Shown: positions 8,708 to 15,803 of the stretch, piece by piece
Layout of the letters: each line of letters begins with the position of its first letter
Numbering within the stretch: the stretch's first letter is position 1
Origin: Glutamicibacter sp002979865
Lineage (GTDB): Bacteria > Actinomycetota > Actinomycetes > Actinomycetales > Micrococcaceae
Reading direction: 5' to 3'
DNA length: 64,000 nt
Assembly (NCBI RefSeq): GCF_050030965.1
Contig: NZ_CP188297.1
Coordinates: forward strand, 2,666,001-2,730,000
Notes under the pieces: model-generated
Databases searched by the model: none
What the model was told of the DNA's origin: nothing
What the model saw: the letters and a program-made list of their open reading frames with translations, nothing else
Made by a program: the position numbers and the translations under genes

Positions 8708-10051
8708 TTGGATAAGCACTTAGCGACGATTCGCGACGAAGTCTTCCGCCGCAATCCCGGCGAAGCAGAATTCCACCAGGCCGTCACGGAAGTATTCGAC
8801 AGCCTTGAAGCTGTATCGGTCAAGCATCCTGAATACGCCGAAGCCGCAATCCTGCAGCGTTTGTGCGAACCTGAACGCCAGATCATCTTCCGAGTGCCAT
8901 GGGTTGACGACGAAGGCCGCGTGCAGATCAACCGCGGCTTCCGCGTTGAATTCAACTCGGCTCTGGGCCCATACAAGGGCGGTCTGCGTTTCCACCCATC
9001 GGTTTACCTTGGCATCGTCAAGTTCCTGGGCTTCGAACAGATCTTCAAGAACTCCCTGACCGGCATGCCCATCGGCGGCGGCAAGGGCGGCTCGGACTTC
9101 GACCCGCGCGGCAAGTCCGATGGCGAAGTCATGCGCTTCTGCCAGTCCTTCATGACTGAGCTCTACCGCCACATTGGCGAATACACCGACGTGCCAGCCG
9201 GCGATATCGGCGTTGGCGGCCGCGAAATCGGTTACCTCTTCGGCCAGTACAAGCGCATCACCAACCGCTACGAGTCCGGTGTGCTGACGGGCAAGGGCTT
9301 GAGCTGGGGCGGTTCCCTGGTTCGCCCGGAAGCCACCGGCTACGGCGCAGTGATCTTCACTGAAGAAATGCTCAAGACCCGCGGCCAGACTTTCGATGGC
9401 CAGCGCGTGGTCGTTTCCGGTTCGGGCAACGTGGCAATCCACGCCATCGAGAAGGCGCAGGCACTGGGAGCGAAGGTCGTTACGGCTTCCGACTCGGCCG
9501 GCTTCATCGTTGACGAGGGCGGCATCGACCTGGATCTGCTGCGTCAGATCAAGGAAGTTGAGCGCGGCCGCATCTCCGAGTATGCCGAACGCCGTGGCAC
9601 CAAGAAGGTGAAGTACGTTGCCGGTGGCAGCGTCTGGGACGTTGCAGGCACCGTGGCGCTGCCCTGCGCAACCCAGAACGAATTGGGCGCTGAGGCCGCA
9701 AAGAAGATGGTTGCTGCTGGCACCATCGCAGTGGCCGAAGGCGCCAACATGCCTACTACCGCTGAAGCGACCTCGATCTTCCAGGATGCAGGGGTGCTCT
9801 TCGGCCCGGGCAAGGCAGCCAACGCTGGTGGTGTTGCTACCTCCGCTCTGGAGATGCAGCAGAACGCCAGCCGCGATGCATGGAGCTTCGAGCACACCGA
9901 GCGTCGCCTGACTGAGATCATGGTCGGCATCCACACCAGCTGTGCTGCTACTGCAGACGAGTACGGCATGCCGGGGAACTACGTCGCCGGCGCCAACATC
10001 GCGGGCTTCGTGAAGGTCGCAGACGCAATGCTCGCACAGGGCGTCATCTAA
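8708..10051 (+). CDS. gdhA: NADP-specific glutamate dehydrogenase
   Basis: Hexameric enzyme that makes glutamate from 2-oxoglutarate and ammonia, a main nitrogen-assimilation entry point. The protein shows the substrate pocket GPYKGGLRFHP, the catalytic-lysine segment GGGKGGSDFDP, VPAGDIGVGGREIGY, and the Rossmann motif VSGSGNVAIHAIE. The reading frame is open from a GTG at 8636, but gaggag at 8696-8701 points to the TTG at 8708. This gives 447 residues, exactly the size of E. coli GdhA. The gene is monocistronic with a long leader containing a hairpin and a terminator-like repeat after the stop. Identity is very secure; the TTG start is well supported. Confidence 0.96.
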   Translation: MDKHLATIRDEVFRRNPGEAEFHQAVTEVFDSLEAVSVKHPEYAEAAILQRLCEPERQIIFRVPWVDDEGRVQINRGFRVEFNSALGPYKGGLRFHPSVYLGIVKFLGFEQIFKNSLTGMPIGGGKGGSDFDPRGKSDGEVMRFCQSFMTELYRHIGEYTDVPAGDIGVGGREIGYLFGQYKRITNRYESGVLTGKGLSWGGSLVRPEATGYGAVIFTEEMLKTRGQTFDGQRVVVSGSGNVAIHAIEKAQALGAKVVTASDSAGFIVDEGGIDLDLLRQIKEVERGRISEYAERRGTKKVKYVAGGSVWDVAGTVALPCATQNELGAEAAKKMVAAGTIAVAEGANMPTTAEATSIFQDAGVLFGPGKAANAGGVATSALEMQQNASRDAWSFEHTERRLTEIMVGIHTSCAATADEYGMPGNYVAGANIAGFVKVADAMLAQGVI

Positions 10052-10066
10052 TAATCTGCAGCGCTG

Positions 10067-10112
10067 CAATCCGCGTGAATTCATTGGGGACCCGGTGAAA
10101 TCACGCGGATTG
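10067..10112 (+). terminator. Inverted repeat downstream of gdhA
   Basis: Arms caatccgcgtga (10067-10078) and tcacgcggattg (10101-10112) are exactly complementary with a 22-base loop, 16 bases after the gdhA stop. There is no clear T-run, so it may be a stability hairpin or an inefficient terminator. Confidence 0.5.
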
Positions 10113-10307
10113 TCTCGTTCAGGCATCAAAAAATGTGATTCAGATGGTCACGTGTGTGTTTCGTGATGCAAAAGTTACAAAAGTGCGATTAGACTAGTAC
10201 AAAGCGAACGTGAACCTGAACCGCCGATGTTGATCCAAAGTCGTGTAAGTTCATCTTCGCTAAATTAACGCGACGAATAAGAGATCAGCGTCAGGAGAAT
10301 ATCCCGC

Positions 10308-10532
10308 ATGACGGATAAACAGAATTTTGCCGGAGCCCGTTTCATGACTGTGGCCGAAGTGGCCGACATGATGCGCGTTTCCAAAATGACCGTTTATCGG
10401 CTGATCCACGCCGGTGATTTGCCTGCTGTTCAGTTCGGTCGCTCCTATCGCGTTCCGGAAAACGCCGTGGAATCATATCTGAATGCCGCGGCCATTGATC
10501 CGCAGCACGGTACCGGTTCTTACGGTCGATAG
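10308..10532 (+). CDS. Excisionase-type helix-turn-helix DNA-binding protein
   Basis: A 74-residue MerR/excisionase-superfamily protein (HTH_17 type). The core is FMTVAEVADMMRVSKMTVYR, then HAGDLPAVQFGRSYRVPENAVESYL, a complete small winged helix with recognition helix and wing. Despite the family name, no integrase or attachment site is nearby. The same gene next to proC and the bS22 gene is conserved in mycobacteria (Rv0500A-like), which indicates a chromosomal regulator. The ATG is preceded by aggag at suitable distance. The 256-base upstream region is AT-rich and presumably holds its promoter. Target genes are unknown. Confidence 0.88.
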   Translation: MTDKQNFAGARFMTVAEVADMMRVSKMTVYRLIHAGDLPAVQFGRSYRVPENAVESYLNAAAIDPQHGTGSYGR

Positions 10533-10671
10533 TCCGCGCGATGGTCAGAGCATGACCGAAAAGCGGGTAATCTGTTAAGGAACGTTTAACGTCCGGTCAA
10601 CCTTGTCCTTGGGCTCGCGCGCAAGCAGGCATTTGGGGTTGACGCATTTATTTAGTTTGTGAGGAACCACT

Positions 10672-10770
10672 ATGGGCTCTGTTATCAAGAAGCGCCGCAA
10701 GCGTATGTCGAAGAAGAAGCACCGCAAATTGCTTCGTAAGACCCGCCACCAGCGTCGTAATAAGAAGTAA
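10672..10770 (+). CDS. Small basic ribosomal protein bS22 (AURKAIP1/COX24-like)
   Basis: A 32-residue, extremely basic protein starting MGSVIKKRRKRMSKKKHRKL and ending in RRNKK. It matches the actinobacteria-specific 30S subunit protein bS22 known from mycobacterial ribosome structures (family knowledge). The ATG is preceded by gaggaacc at normal distance, and TAA closes the frame at 10768-10770. It follows the excisionase-type HTH gene by 139 bases, as in mycobacteria. It is easy to miss because of its size. The unusual Lys/Arg content (about two thirds basic) and the conserved order make the call firm. Confidence 0.9.
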   Translation: MGSVIKKRRKRMSKKKHRKLLRKTRHQRRNKK

Positions 10771-10796
10771 ATCTACTTCTGAGCATTTGCCGCTTG

Positions 10797-10850
10797 GCAA
10801 TCATCGCCACCGCTTCACAGTGAAACTGTTGAACGGTGGCGATTGCTTTA
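10797..10850. terminator. Terminator between bS22 and the HAD gene
   Basis: gcaatc(atc)gccaccg pairs with cggtggcgattgc (10834-10846) apart from a small bulge. It is followed by tttat, giving a T-tract for the plus-strand gene. It lies between convergent genes and may serve both. Confidence 0.6.
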
Positions 10851-10872
10851 TCCAAAGCCGCCCAGCGCCGGC

Positions 10873-11679
10873 CTAAGAGCCGGAACGGCGCAGAATGGAC
10901 CGTCGCGCCGCCCAGAGCGCACCAAGCACTCCAGCGGCCTTCAGGCCTAGTTTGGCAGCTCGCTGGCCGGTGCGGAAATCGTAGACCTGCCAGCCGCGGC
11001 GCTTGGCGTAGGCGCGAAGCCGCGCATCGGGATTGATGCATACGGGGTGTCCCACAGCTTCAAGCAAGGGAACATCATTGTAGGAATCCGAGTATGCCCA
11101 TGATTTCGACAGCGAGATGCCGCGAGCCTTCGCCAGGGTGCGCACCGCTTGCGCTTTTTCCGCAGCGTGCAGGATCGGGCTGGCCAGCGCTCCGGTGTAG
11201 AAACCGTCTTCGCTGGCCACTACAGTGCCCAATGCACCGGTAAGTTCGAGACGTTGCGAGATGACATTCGCCACTTCCAGGGGAGTGGCAGTGACTAGCC
11301 AGACTTCACGGCCCACCGTCCGATGCTGGCGAGCAATGGCTACCGTACCGGTCCATAGCTTGGGTTCGATGTATTCGTCATAGATCTCGTTGCCGATCTT
11401 CTCGATCTCGGACACCGGGATCCCTCGGACCATCATCAACGCACGGTCGCGAATCTGGTGAATGTCCCCTAGGTGCTCACCGCGCGCGGCGAAGCGCAAC
11501 TGCTTGAGCGCGAACCAGAGGATTTCGCGGAATTGGAAGAAGCGGCGCTCATGCAGTTTCCGGGCCAGCAGATACAGCGATGCACCGCGCACAAGGGTGT
11601 TATCTACATCGAAGAAAGCGGCGACCGTGTCCGGAGCCAGGGCGGAATTCGGGCTGGGGTGATGATCGATGGAAGACAT
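10873..11679 (-). CDS. HAD-IB family phosphatase (SerB-like)
   Basis: Haloacid dehalogenase-fold hydrolase of subfamily IB (268 residues), the group of phosphoserine phosphatase-like enzymes. Motif I is FFDVDNTL with both catalytic aspartates, motif II is VTATP, and motif IV is AYSDSYNDVPLL. The helical cap lies between motifs I and II. The C-terminal 40 residues are basic and Ala/Leu-rich (KLGLKAAGVLGALWAARRS) and could touch the membrane. The substrate is not decidable; the mycobacterial counterpart in this position is called SerB1. A TAAACT hexamer seven bases upstream of the ATG, without a Shine-Dalgarno, suggests a leaderless mRNA. It is divergent from the glutaredoxin-like gene. Confidence 0.85.
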   Translation of the reverse strand: MSSIDHHPSPNSALAPDTVAAFFDVDNTLVRGASLYLLARKLHERRFFQFREILWFALKQLRFAARGEHLGDIHQIRDRALMMVRGIPVSEIEKIGNEIYDEYIEPKLWTGTVAIARQHRTVGREVWLVTATPLEVANVISQRLELTGALGTVVASEDGFYTGALASPILHAAEKAQAVRTLAKARGISLSKSWAYSDSYNDVPLLEAVGHPVCINPDARLRAYAKRRGWQVYDFRTGQRAAKLGLKAAGVLGALWAARRSILRRSGS

Positions 11680-11686
11680 TTGATCC

Positions 11687-11692
11687 AGTTTA
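11687..11692 (-). promoter_or_regulatory. -10 hexamer TAAACT for leaderless HAD gene
   Basis: On the minus strand TAAACT is followed by seven bases (ggatcaa) and then the ATG of the HAD phosphatase gene. There is no Shine-Dalgarno motif. The divergent gene starts only 62 bases away, so both promoters are packed into this gap. Confidence 0.45.
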
Positions 11693-11741
11693 TTTCATTG
11701 CCAAGTTTAAGGGCGGTTACGGCTCGTGAGATTATAGGCAG

Positions 11742-11987
11742 GTGAGTACTTTGAATCAGATCCAGCTGTTGGTTCGAGAAGGCTGCCACCTGTGCCAGGC
11801 CGCACGCGCAACCGTGGCCGAGGTGACTGGCCGGTTGAATATGGAGTTTTCCGAACTGGATATTGACCAGCACCCTGAATTGCTGGCCAAGCACCACGAG
11901 GAAGTGCCGGTTCTGCTGATCAACGGAGAAGTCCGCGACTTCTGGCACATCGACGCACAGCGTCTGGAACGACTACTGAGCAGCTAG
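11742..11987 (+). CDS. Glutaredoxin-like (DUF836) thioredoxin-fold protein
   Basis: An 81-residue one-domain protein of the glutaredoxin/DUF836 family. The active-site CHLC motif is at residues about 15-18 (REGCHLCQAA) and the cis-Pro loop is EVPVLLING. The start is GTG with no convincing Shine-Dalgarno. Such proteins usually perform thiol-disulfide exchange in the cytoplasm, but partners are unknown. It lies 66 bases ahead of rex. In mycobacteria the equivalent gene sits at the same place ahead of the hem cluster, so a redox link to haem or cytochrome genes is plausible but only inferred. Confidence 0.85.
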   Translation: MSTLNQIQLLVREGCHLCQAARATVAEVTGRLNMEFSELDIDQHPELLAKHHEEVPVLLINGEVRDFWHIDAQRLERLLSS

Positions 11988-12014
11988 CCGCTGCCGAATA
12001 AATGAAAATGCGTT

Positions 12015-12031
12015 GTGCTCTTCAAGAGCAC
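12015..12031. promoter_or_regulatory. Palindrome GTGCTCTTCAAGAGCAC just upstream of rex
   Basis: Eight-base arms gtgctctt/aagagcac around a single central base, 23 bases before the rex ATG. Flanking bases give TTGTG at its left, reminiscent of Rex operators (TTGTGA...TCACAA), though the inner bases differ. It could be an autoregulatory site. Confidence 0.4.
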
Positions 12032-12053
12032 CGAAAAGTGCGGGAGAACGAAG

Positions 12054-12689
12054 ATGTCAGAGCTTGAAGCCCGGGTCCTGCCTGAGGCCACGCTGGCTCG
12101 ACTGACCCAGTACTTGCGCGCGCTGAACGCCTTGGAAGCCCAGGGCCTGGAACGCACCAGTTCCGGGGTGCTGGCCAAGGAAGCTGGAGTGAACCCCTCC
12201 ATCCTGCGCAAAGACCTTTCCTGGTTGGGTTCCTACGGAACCCGCGGGGTGGGCTACGTGGTCCGCGAACTGGCAGAACATATCAGCCGCACCCTCGGCC
12301 TGAACCAGGACTGGCGTGTGGCCATCCTCGGCGCCGGTAACCTGGGGCGCGCGCTCAGCGGATATGCAGGCTTCAGGACTCGTGGCTTCAACGTCAAGGC
12401 GATCCTGGATATCGACCCCGCACTGGTCGGCAGCCCGGTCGGCGAGCTGCACGTGGAAGCGATCGCGGACTTGGCCGCAGTGGTTGAACGCGAAGAAATC
12501 AACATCGCTGTTCTGGCAATTCCGGGCGATGCTGCGCAGGACCTGGTCTACGAACTGGCCGCGCTTTCGGTCCGCTCGGTGCTCTCGTTCGCACCGATGC
12601 CGCTTCGCGTACCCGCGGGCATGAACCTGCGGCGCGTTGATCTTTCCACTGAATTGCAGATCCTGGCATACCTCGCCGTTCAAGGCTGA
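12054..12689 (+). CDS. rex: Redox-sensing transcriptional repressor Rex
   Basis: Homodimeric repressor that senses the NADH/NAD+ ratio. Residues about 10-70 form the winged helix with the Rex signature PSILRKDLSWLGSYGTRGVGY-type segment. The Rossmann domain begins VAILGAGNLGRALSGY and includes the dimer-swapping C-terminal helix ending DLSTELQILAYLA. The ATG at 12054 is preferred over the in-frame ATG at 12015 because gggaga is correctly spaced and the palindrome would otherwise be coding. This gives 211 residues. In Streptomyces rex leads the hemACD operon, but here a terminator follows immediately. Nearby cytochrome c biogenesis genes are potential targets, which is inference. Confidence 0.93.
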   Translation: MSELEARVLPEATLARLTQYLRALNALEAQGLERTSSGVLAKEAGVNPSILRKDLSWLGSYGTRGVGYVVRELAEHISRTLGLNQDWRVAILGAGNLGRALSGYAGFRTRGFNVKAILDIDPALVGSPVGELHVEAIADLAAVVEREEINIAVLAIPGDAAQDLVYELAALSVRSVLSFAPMPLRVPAGMNLRRVDLSTELQILAYLAVQG

Positions 12690-12705
12690 AGCCGCGCAGA
12701 CGAGA

Positions 12706-12754
12706 AAAGGCGTAGCCGCGTCATCCCTTGGGTGGATGGAGCGGCTACGCCTTT
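12706..12754. terminator. Terminator between rex and the convergent membrane protein gene
   Basis: Fourteen-base arms aaaggcgtagccgc and gcggctacgccttt match perfectly around a 21-base loop. The A/T-rich outer ends give a short T-tract in both directions, as expected for a two-way terminator. Confidence 0.75.
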
Positions 12755-12795
12755 ATTGTCCCTGCAGGGCCTCGCGAAGAGGCTCGGCCATGCGT

Positions 12796-13572
12796 TTAGC
12801 GGAAGCCGGCCAGGCGAGCCTGGCGGCGCTGCGCAATGTATTGCGAAGAAGGGCGCAACCAGGCGAAGACCACGCCTGCAATGCCCAACAAGATGCCCAC
12901 AACGTAGACAGCGTTGATAATTCCGGCTTGAGTGTCAGCGAACATGCTGATCATTGGAACGATAGTCACCAGATTCAGCAGTGAAAGCGCACCGAGGATC
13001 GTGGCGATAATTCGCATGGCGCCCACGCCGCGGCCAACGAAGAAGCCCACCAGGAAATACAGGGCCAAGGTGATGATCATGGAGATAATCACGAAGGTCG
13101 ACATCATGGAATTGACCTGGGCCATGAAGGCCTCAGGGCTTGCCATCATCTGTTCAACCAGTGGATCCTGCTCCATGCCCGGGGTGCTCTGCATCTGGTT
13201 CTGGAACTCTTCTTGCACCAGCGACCACTGCTGGCCAATCATGTTGGCCATCATGTTGGAGTTGGTCATCAGCCAGCTGGCGAGGGCACTGAAGATGCCC
13301 GCGAGCATGATCAAGCCAAAGGCGATAGCCAAGGTCCGTGGCCGCTCGGTCGGCGGCTGCACGCCGGCGTAACCGCCCTGCTGGGCATACTGGTCGTAGC
13401 CCGGTGCCTGCGGTTGCCCGTAAGGATTCGGATTCTGGCCGTACGGGTTCTGGCCATACGGCGAGGGCTGCTGGCCGTAGGGGTTTTCGCCGTACGGGTT
13501 CTGCGATGAACCCTGGCCGGAAGGGCCCGGGTTGTAGGGCTGGCCCGGCTGGTTAGGATCGTTGTCGCTCAT
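12796..13572 (-). CDS. Membrane protein with NPYGQ-repeat N-terminus
   Basis: A 258-residue protein of unknown function. Residues 1-75 are cytosolic and low-complexity, rich in Pro, Gly, Gln, Asn and Tyr, with repeats of the NPYGQ/NPYGE type. Four hydrophobic segments follow: TLAIAFGLIMLAGIFSALAS near residue 82, FVIISMIITLALYFLVGFFV, IIATILGALSLLNLVTIVPM, and AVYVVGILLGIAGVVFAWL. A Met/Gln-rich extracytoplasmic loop lies between the first and second. The C-terminus is short and basic. Such Pro/Tyr-rich heads on small membrane proteins are frequent in actinobacteria. It is convergent with rex and separated from the histidine phosphatase gene by 174 bases. Confidence 0.7.
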   Translation of the reverse strand: MSDNDPNQPGQPYNPGPSGQGSSQNPYGENPYGQQPSPYGQNPYGQNPNPYGQPQAPGYDQYAQQGGYAGVQPPTERPRTLAIAFGLIMLAGIFSALASWLMTNSNMMANMIGQQWSLVQEEFQNQMQSTPGMEQDPLVEQMMASPEAFMAQVNSMMSTFVIISMIITLALYFLVGFFVGRGVGAMRIIATILGALSLLNLVTIVPMISMFADTQAGIINAVYVVGILLGIAGVVFAWLRPSSQYIAQRRQARLAGFR

Positions 13573-13746
13573 GATGCGTCCTTCTGGGTCGAACTGTCTT
13601 ATTAACTAAGCGTAGTGGCAGTCGATTGTGAGCAACCCCTCCGAAAGGATGGTTTTTCCATATGGGATTCCAATGCGTGTCCTGTGAATAGTTGACGGTG
13701 GCCACAATATGGCTAATTTGCACCGAATATTTGAGACACTGGAGGC

Positions 13747-14409
13747 ATGCCTTTATCGACCGTCCATTTGTTGCGCCACGGGGAAGTTTTCAACCCTGAC
13801 CGTATGCTCTACGGCAGGATCCCCGGCTTCGGGCTCTCGGAACTCGGATTCCAGATGGCCGATGGGGCAGGAGAATATTTTGCCAAGCGCCAAGCAGAAG
13901 GCGGCAACGTAGTGCGCCTGGTGGCCTCACCGCTCCTGCGAGCCCAGCAGACAGCCGCGCCGACCTCCAATGCTCTGGATCTGCAGGTCCACACCGACGA
14001 GCGGGTTATCGAAGCCGGCAACAAGCTGGAAGGGCTGTCCAAGGTTGCGGAGCACCTGCGTCAGCCGAAGTACTGGCCGCTGCTGGTCAACCCGCTGAAG
14101 CCTTCATGGGGCGAACCATATGCCCAGCAGGTTGCTCGCATGCGCCTGGCCATGGATGAGCACCGCAAGGCCGCCCTCGCCGAGCACGGTGAAGGAGCGG
14201 AAGTCATTATCGTCAGCCACCAGTTGCCGATCTGGGTTACGCGCCGCGCCGCCGAGAAGAAGCCGCTTTGGCACGATCCGCGCCAGCGCGAGTGCACCCT
14301 GGCTTCCATCACCAGCTTTGATTTTGAGGGAGACGAATTGGTCTCCGTGCGTTACACCGAGCCGTGCCCCGAGCTGCTTGCCGGCGCGGCGAATATCCCT
14401 GGAGCCTAA
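13747..14409 (+). CDS. Histidine phosphatase family (phosphoglycerate mutase-like) protein
   Basis: Histidine phosphatase-fold enzyme of 220 residues. The catalytic LLRHGE motif (HLLRHGEVFNP, residues 7-17) is followed by SPLLRAQQTA with the phosphate-pocket Arg, the acidic EAGNKLEG loop, and the second catalytic His in IIVSHQLPIW. The substrate is unknown; this class includes broad-specificity phosphatases. The start codon is only one base from a ggagg tract, so initiation may rely on a very short leader. It is followed after six bases by the TlpA-like gene and forms the first gene of the cytochrome c biogenesis operon, the same arrangement as in mycobacteria. Confidence 0.88.
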   Translation: MPLSTVHLLRHGEVFNPDRMLYGRIPGFGLSELGFQMADGAGEYFAKRQAEGGNVVRLVASPLLRAQQTAAPTSNALDLQVHTDERVIEAGNKLEGLSKVAEHLRQPKYWPLLVNPLKPSWGEPYAQQVARMRLAMDEHRKAALAEHGEGAEVIIVSHQLPIWVTRRAAEKKPLWHDPRQRECTLASITSFDFEGDELVSVRYTEPCPELLAGAANIPGA

Positions 14410-14415
14410 AGCAAA

Positions 14416-15039
14416 ATGACAGATCCTGTGCCTAATCCTCGCCACTTGAGCCGCCGCACCATGTTGCGTTCGCTCATGGTTGCCGCCGCCGTGGTGCCCT
14501 TGGCTGCCTGCAGCGGCAAGGAAGATGCGCTGACCGCGCAAGCAAACAGCGGCGACGGCAAGAACTACATCGCTGGCGACGGCGCCGTGGAAGAGTACGA
14601 AGTTTCCAAGCGCAGCGAACCGGTTGCCCTCAAGGCCACCACCTACCATGGCACCGATATCGACTTCACGCAGTGGCAGGGCAAGCCCGTAGTCATGAAC
14701 TTCTGGTATGCCGCCTGCGCTCCGTGCCGCATCGAGGCACCGGATCTGAAGGGAATCGCTGAAGGCTTCGGCGAGAAAGTCGAATTCATTGGCGTCAACG
14801 TACGCGATGAAGCCGAAGCGGCGAAGGCCTTCGAGCGCACTTTCGAGATTCCCTATGAGTCGGTACAGGATACCTCCGGGGACATCCAGCTGGCGATGAC
14901 CAAGTACGTCCCGTTGCAAGCGGTTCCATCCACCTTGGTGCTGGACCGCCAGGGCCGTGTCCGTGCCCGCGTGATCGGTGCCGTAGAGCCTGGCACCCTG
15001 AAGTCATTGATCGACTCCGCTCTGACCGAAGAGTTGTGA
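14416..15039 (+). CDS. TlpA/ResA-like thiol-disulfide oxidoreductase lipoprotein
   Basis: Membrane-anchored thioredoxin-fold protein facing outside the cell, which reduces apocytochrome c haem-binding cysteines in system II maturation. The signal region contains a twin-arginine pair (LSRRTML) before the hydrophobic stretch and a lipobox LAAC (Cys about residue 32). The redox site is WYAACAPCRIEAP (CAPC), and the cis-Pro loop is LQAVPSTLVLD. Total length is 207 residues. It sits between the histidine phosphatase (six-base gap) and ccdA (eight-base gap), its probable electron donor. The RR plus lipobox combination suggests Tat export of a lipoprotein, which the sequence suggests but does not prove. 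Confidence 0.9.
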   Translation: MTDPVPNPRHLSRRTMLRSLMVAAAVVPLAACSGKEDALTAQANSGDGKNYIAGDGAVEEYEVSKRSEPVALKATTYHGTDIDFTQWQGKPVVMNFWYAACAPCRIEAPDLKGIAEGFGEKVEFIGVNVRDEAEAAKAFERTFEIPYESVQDTSGDIQLAMTKYVPLQAVPSTLVLDRQGRVRARVIGAVEPGTLKSLIDSALTEEL

Positions 15040-15047
15040 GCTGATCA

Positions 15048-15803
15048 GTGACCACTAATCCCTTTGCCGACATCGTCCTGGACGGGTCGTTGCTGCTGGC
15101 TGCCCCAGTAGCACTGCTGGCCGGGCTGGTCTCCTTCCTTTCGCCTTGCGTCCTGCCGCTGGTGCCGGGCTATCTCGGTTACGTCACCGGGTTGACTGGT
15201 GCGGATCTGAAGGAGCACCGACGCGGCCGCGTGGTCTCCGGCGTACTGCTCTTTGTCCTGGGATTCTCCGTGGTCTTCATCGCAGCGGGCGTGCTTTTCA
15301 GCCAGGCCTCCGCGTGGCTCAGGTTCAACGGCTCCTGGGTCACCCAGGCATTGGGCCTGGTCGTGGTCTTCATGGGCATCGTGTTCATGGGCGGCTTCTC
15401 CTGGATGCAGCGTGACCGCAAGATCCACAGGAAACCGCCTGCAGGCCTGTGGGGTGCCCCGGTTCTGGGGCTGACCTTCGGCCTGGGGTGGGCACCGTGC
15501 ATCGGCCCCACCTTGAGTGCGGTACTGATCATGTCCACCGGTGTGGACGCGAACGTAGGGCGTGGAACGCTCCTGACTGTGTTCTATTGCCTCGGATTGG
15601 GTTTGCCCTTCATCCTGATTGCAATGGGGTTGCAGCGCGGCATGCAGGCGCTGGCGTTCTTCCGCAAGCACCAGGTTTTCATCATGCGTTTGGGCGGGGG
15701 ACTACTCATTGCCTTGGGACTGGTCATGGTGACCGGCCTGTGGGGAACATGGGTAGCAGAACTGCAAAACTGGTTTGCCAATGAAGTGAGGTTGCCAATT
15801 TAA
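15048..15803 (+). CDS. ccdA: Cytochrome c biogenesis protein CcdA
   Basis: Polytopic membrane protein of the DsbD/CcdA family that moves reducing equivalents from cytoplasmic thioredoxin to the TlpA/ResA-like protein outside. The first segment contains the characteristic SFLSPCVLPLVPGYLGYVTG with its redox-active cysteine. The partner cysteine lies in LGWAPCIGPTLSAVL. Six hydrophobic segments are evident across 251 residues. The start is GTG. Its last stop base is the first base of the resB start codon, so translation is coupled. Function follows directly from family and operon context. Confidence 0.94.
   Translation: MTTNPFADIVLDGSLLLAAPVALLAGLVSFLSPCVLPLVPGYLGYVTGLTGADLKEHRRGRVVSGVLLFVLGFSVVFIAAGVLFSQASAWLRFNGSWVTQALGLVVVFMGIVFMGGFSWMQRDRKIHRKPPAGLWGAPVLGLTFGLGWAPCIGPTLSAVLIMSTGVDANVGRGTLLTVFYCLGLGLPFILIAMGLQRGMQALAFFRKHQVFIMRLGGGLLIALGLVMVTGLWGTWVAELQNWFANEVRLPI

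Noticed and set aside
10308..10532. Excisionase-type HTH gene as a sign of a mobile element
   Set aside because: No integrase, attachment repeats or phage genes are near, and the proC-HTH-bS22 order is conserved in mycobacteria.
12015..12053. Longer Rex protein starting at ATG 12015
   Set aside because: This would place the palindrome inside the gene and lacks a ribosome binding site; ATG 12054 has gggaga and gives the normal length.
13424..13560. Short tandem-like repeats (gtacgg/ccgtac type) as CRISPR or satellite DNA
   Set aside because: They encode the NPYGQ repeats of the membrane protein and do not show regular repeat-spacer units.
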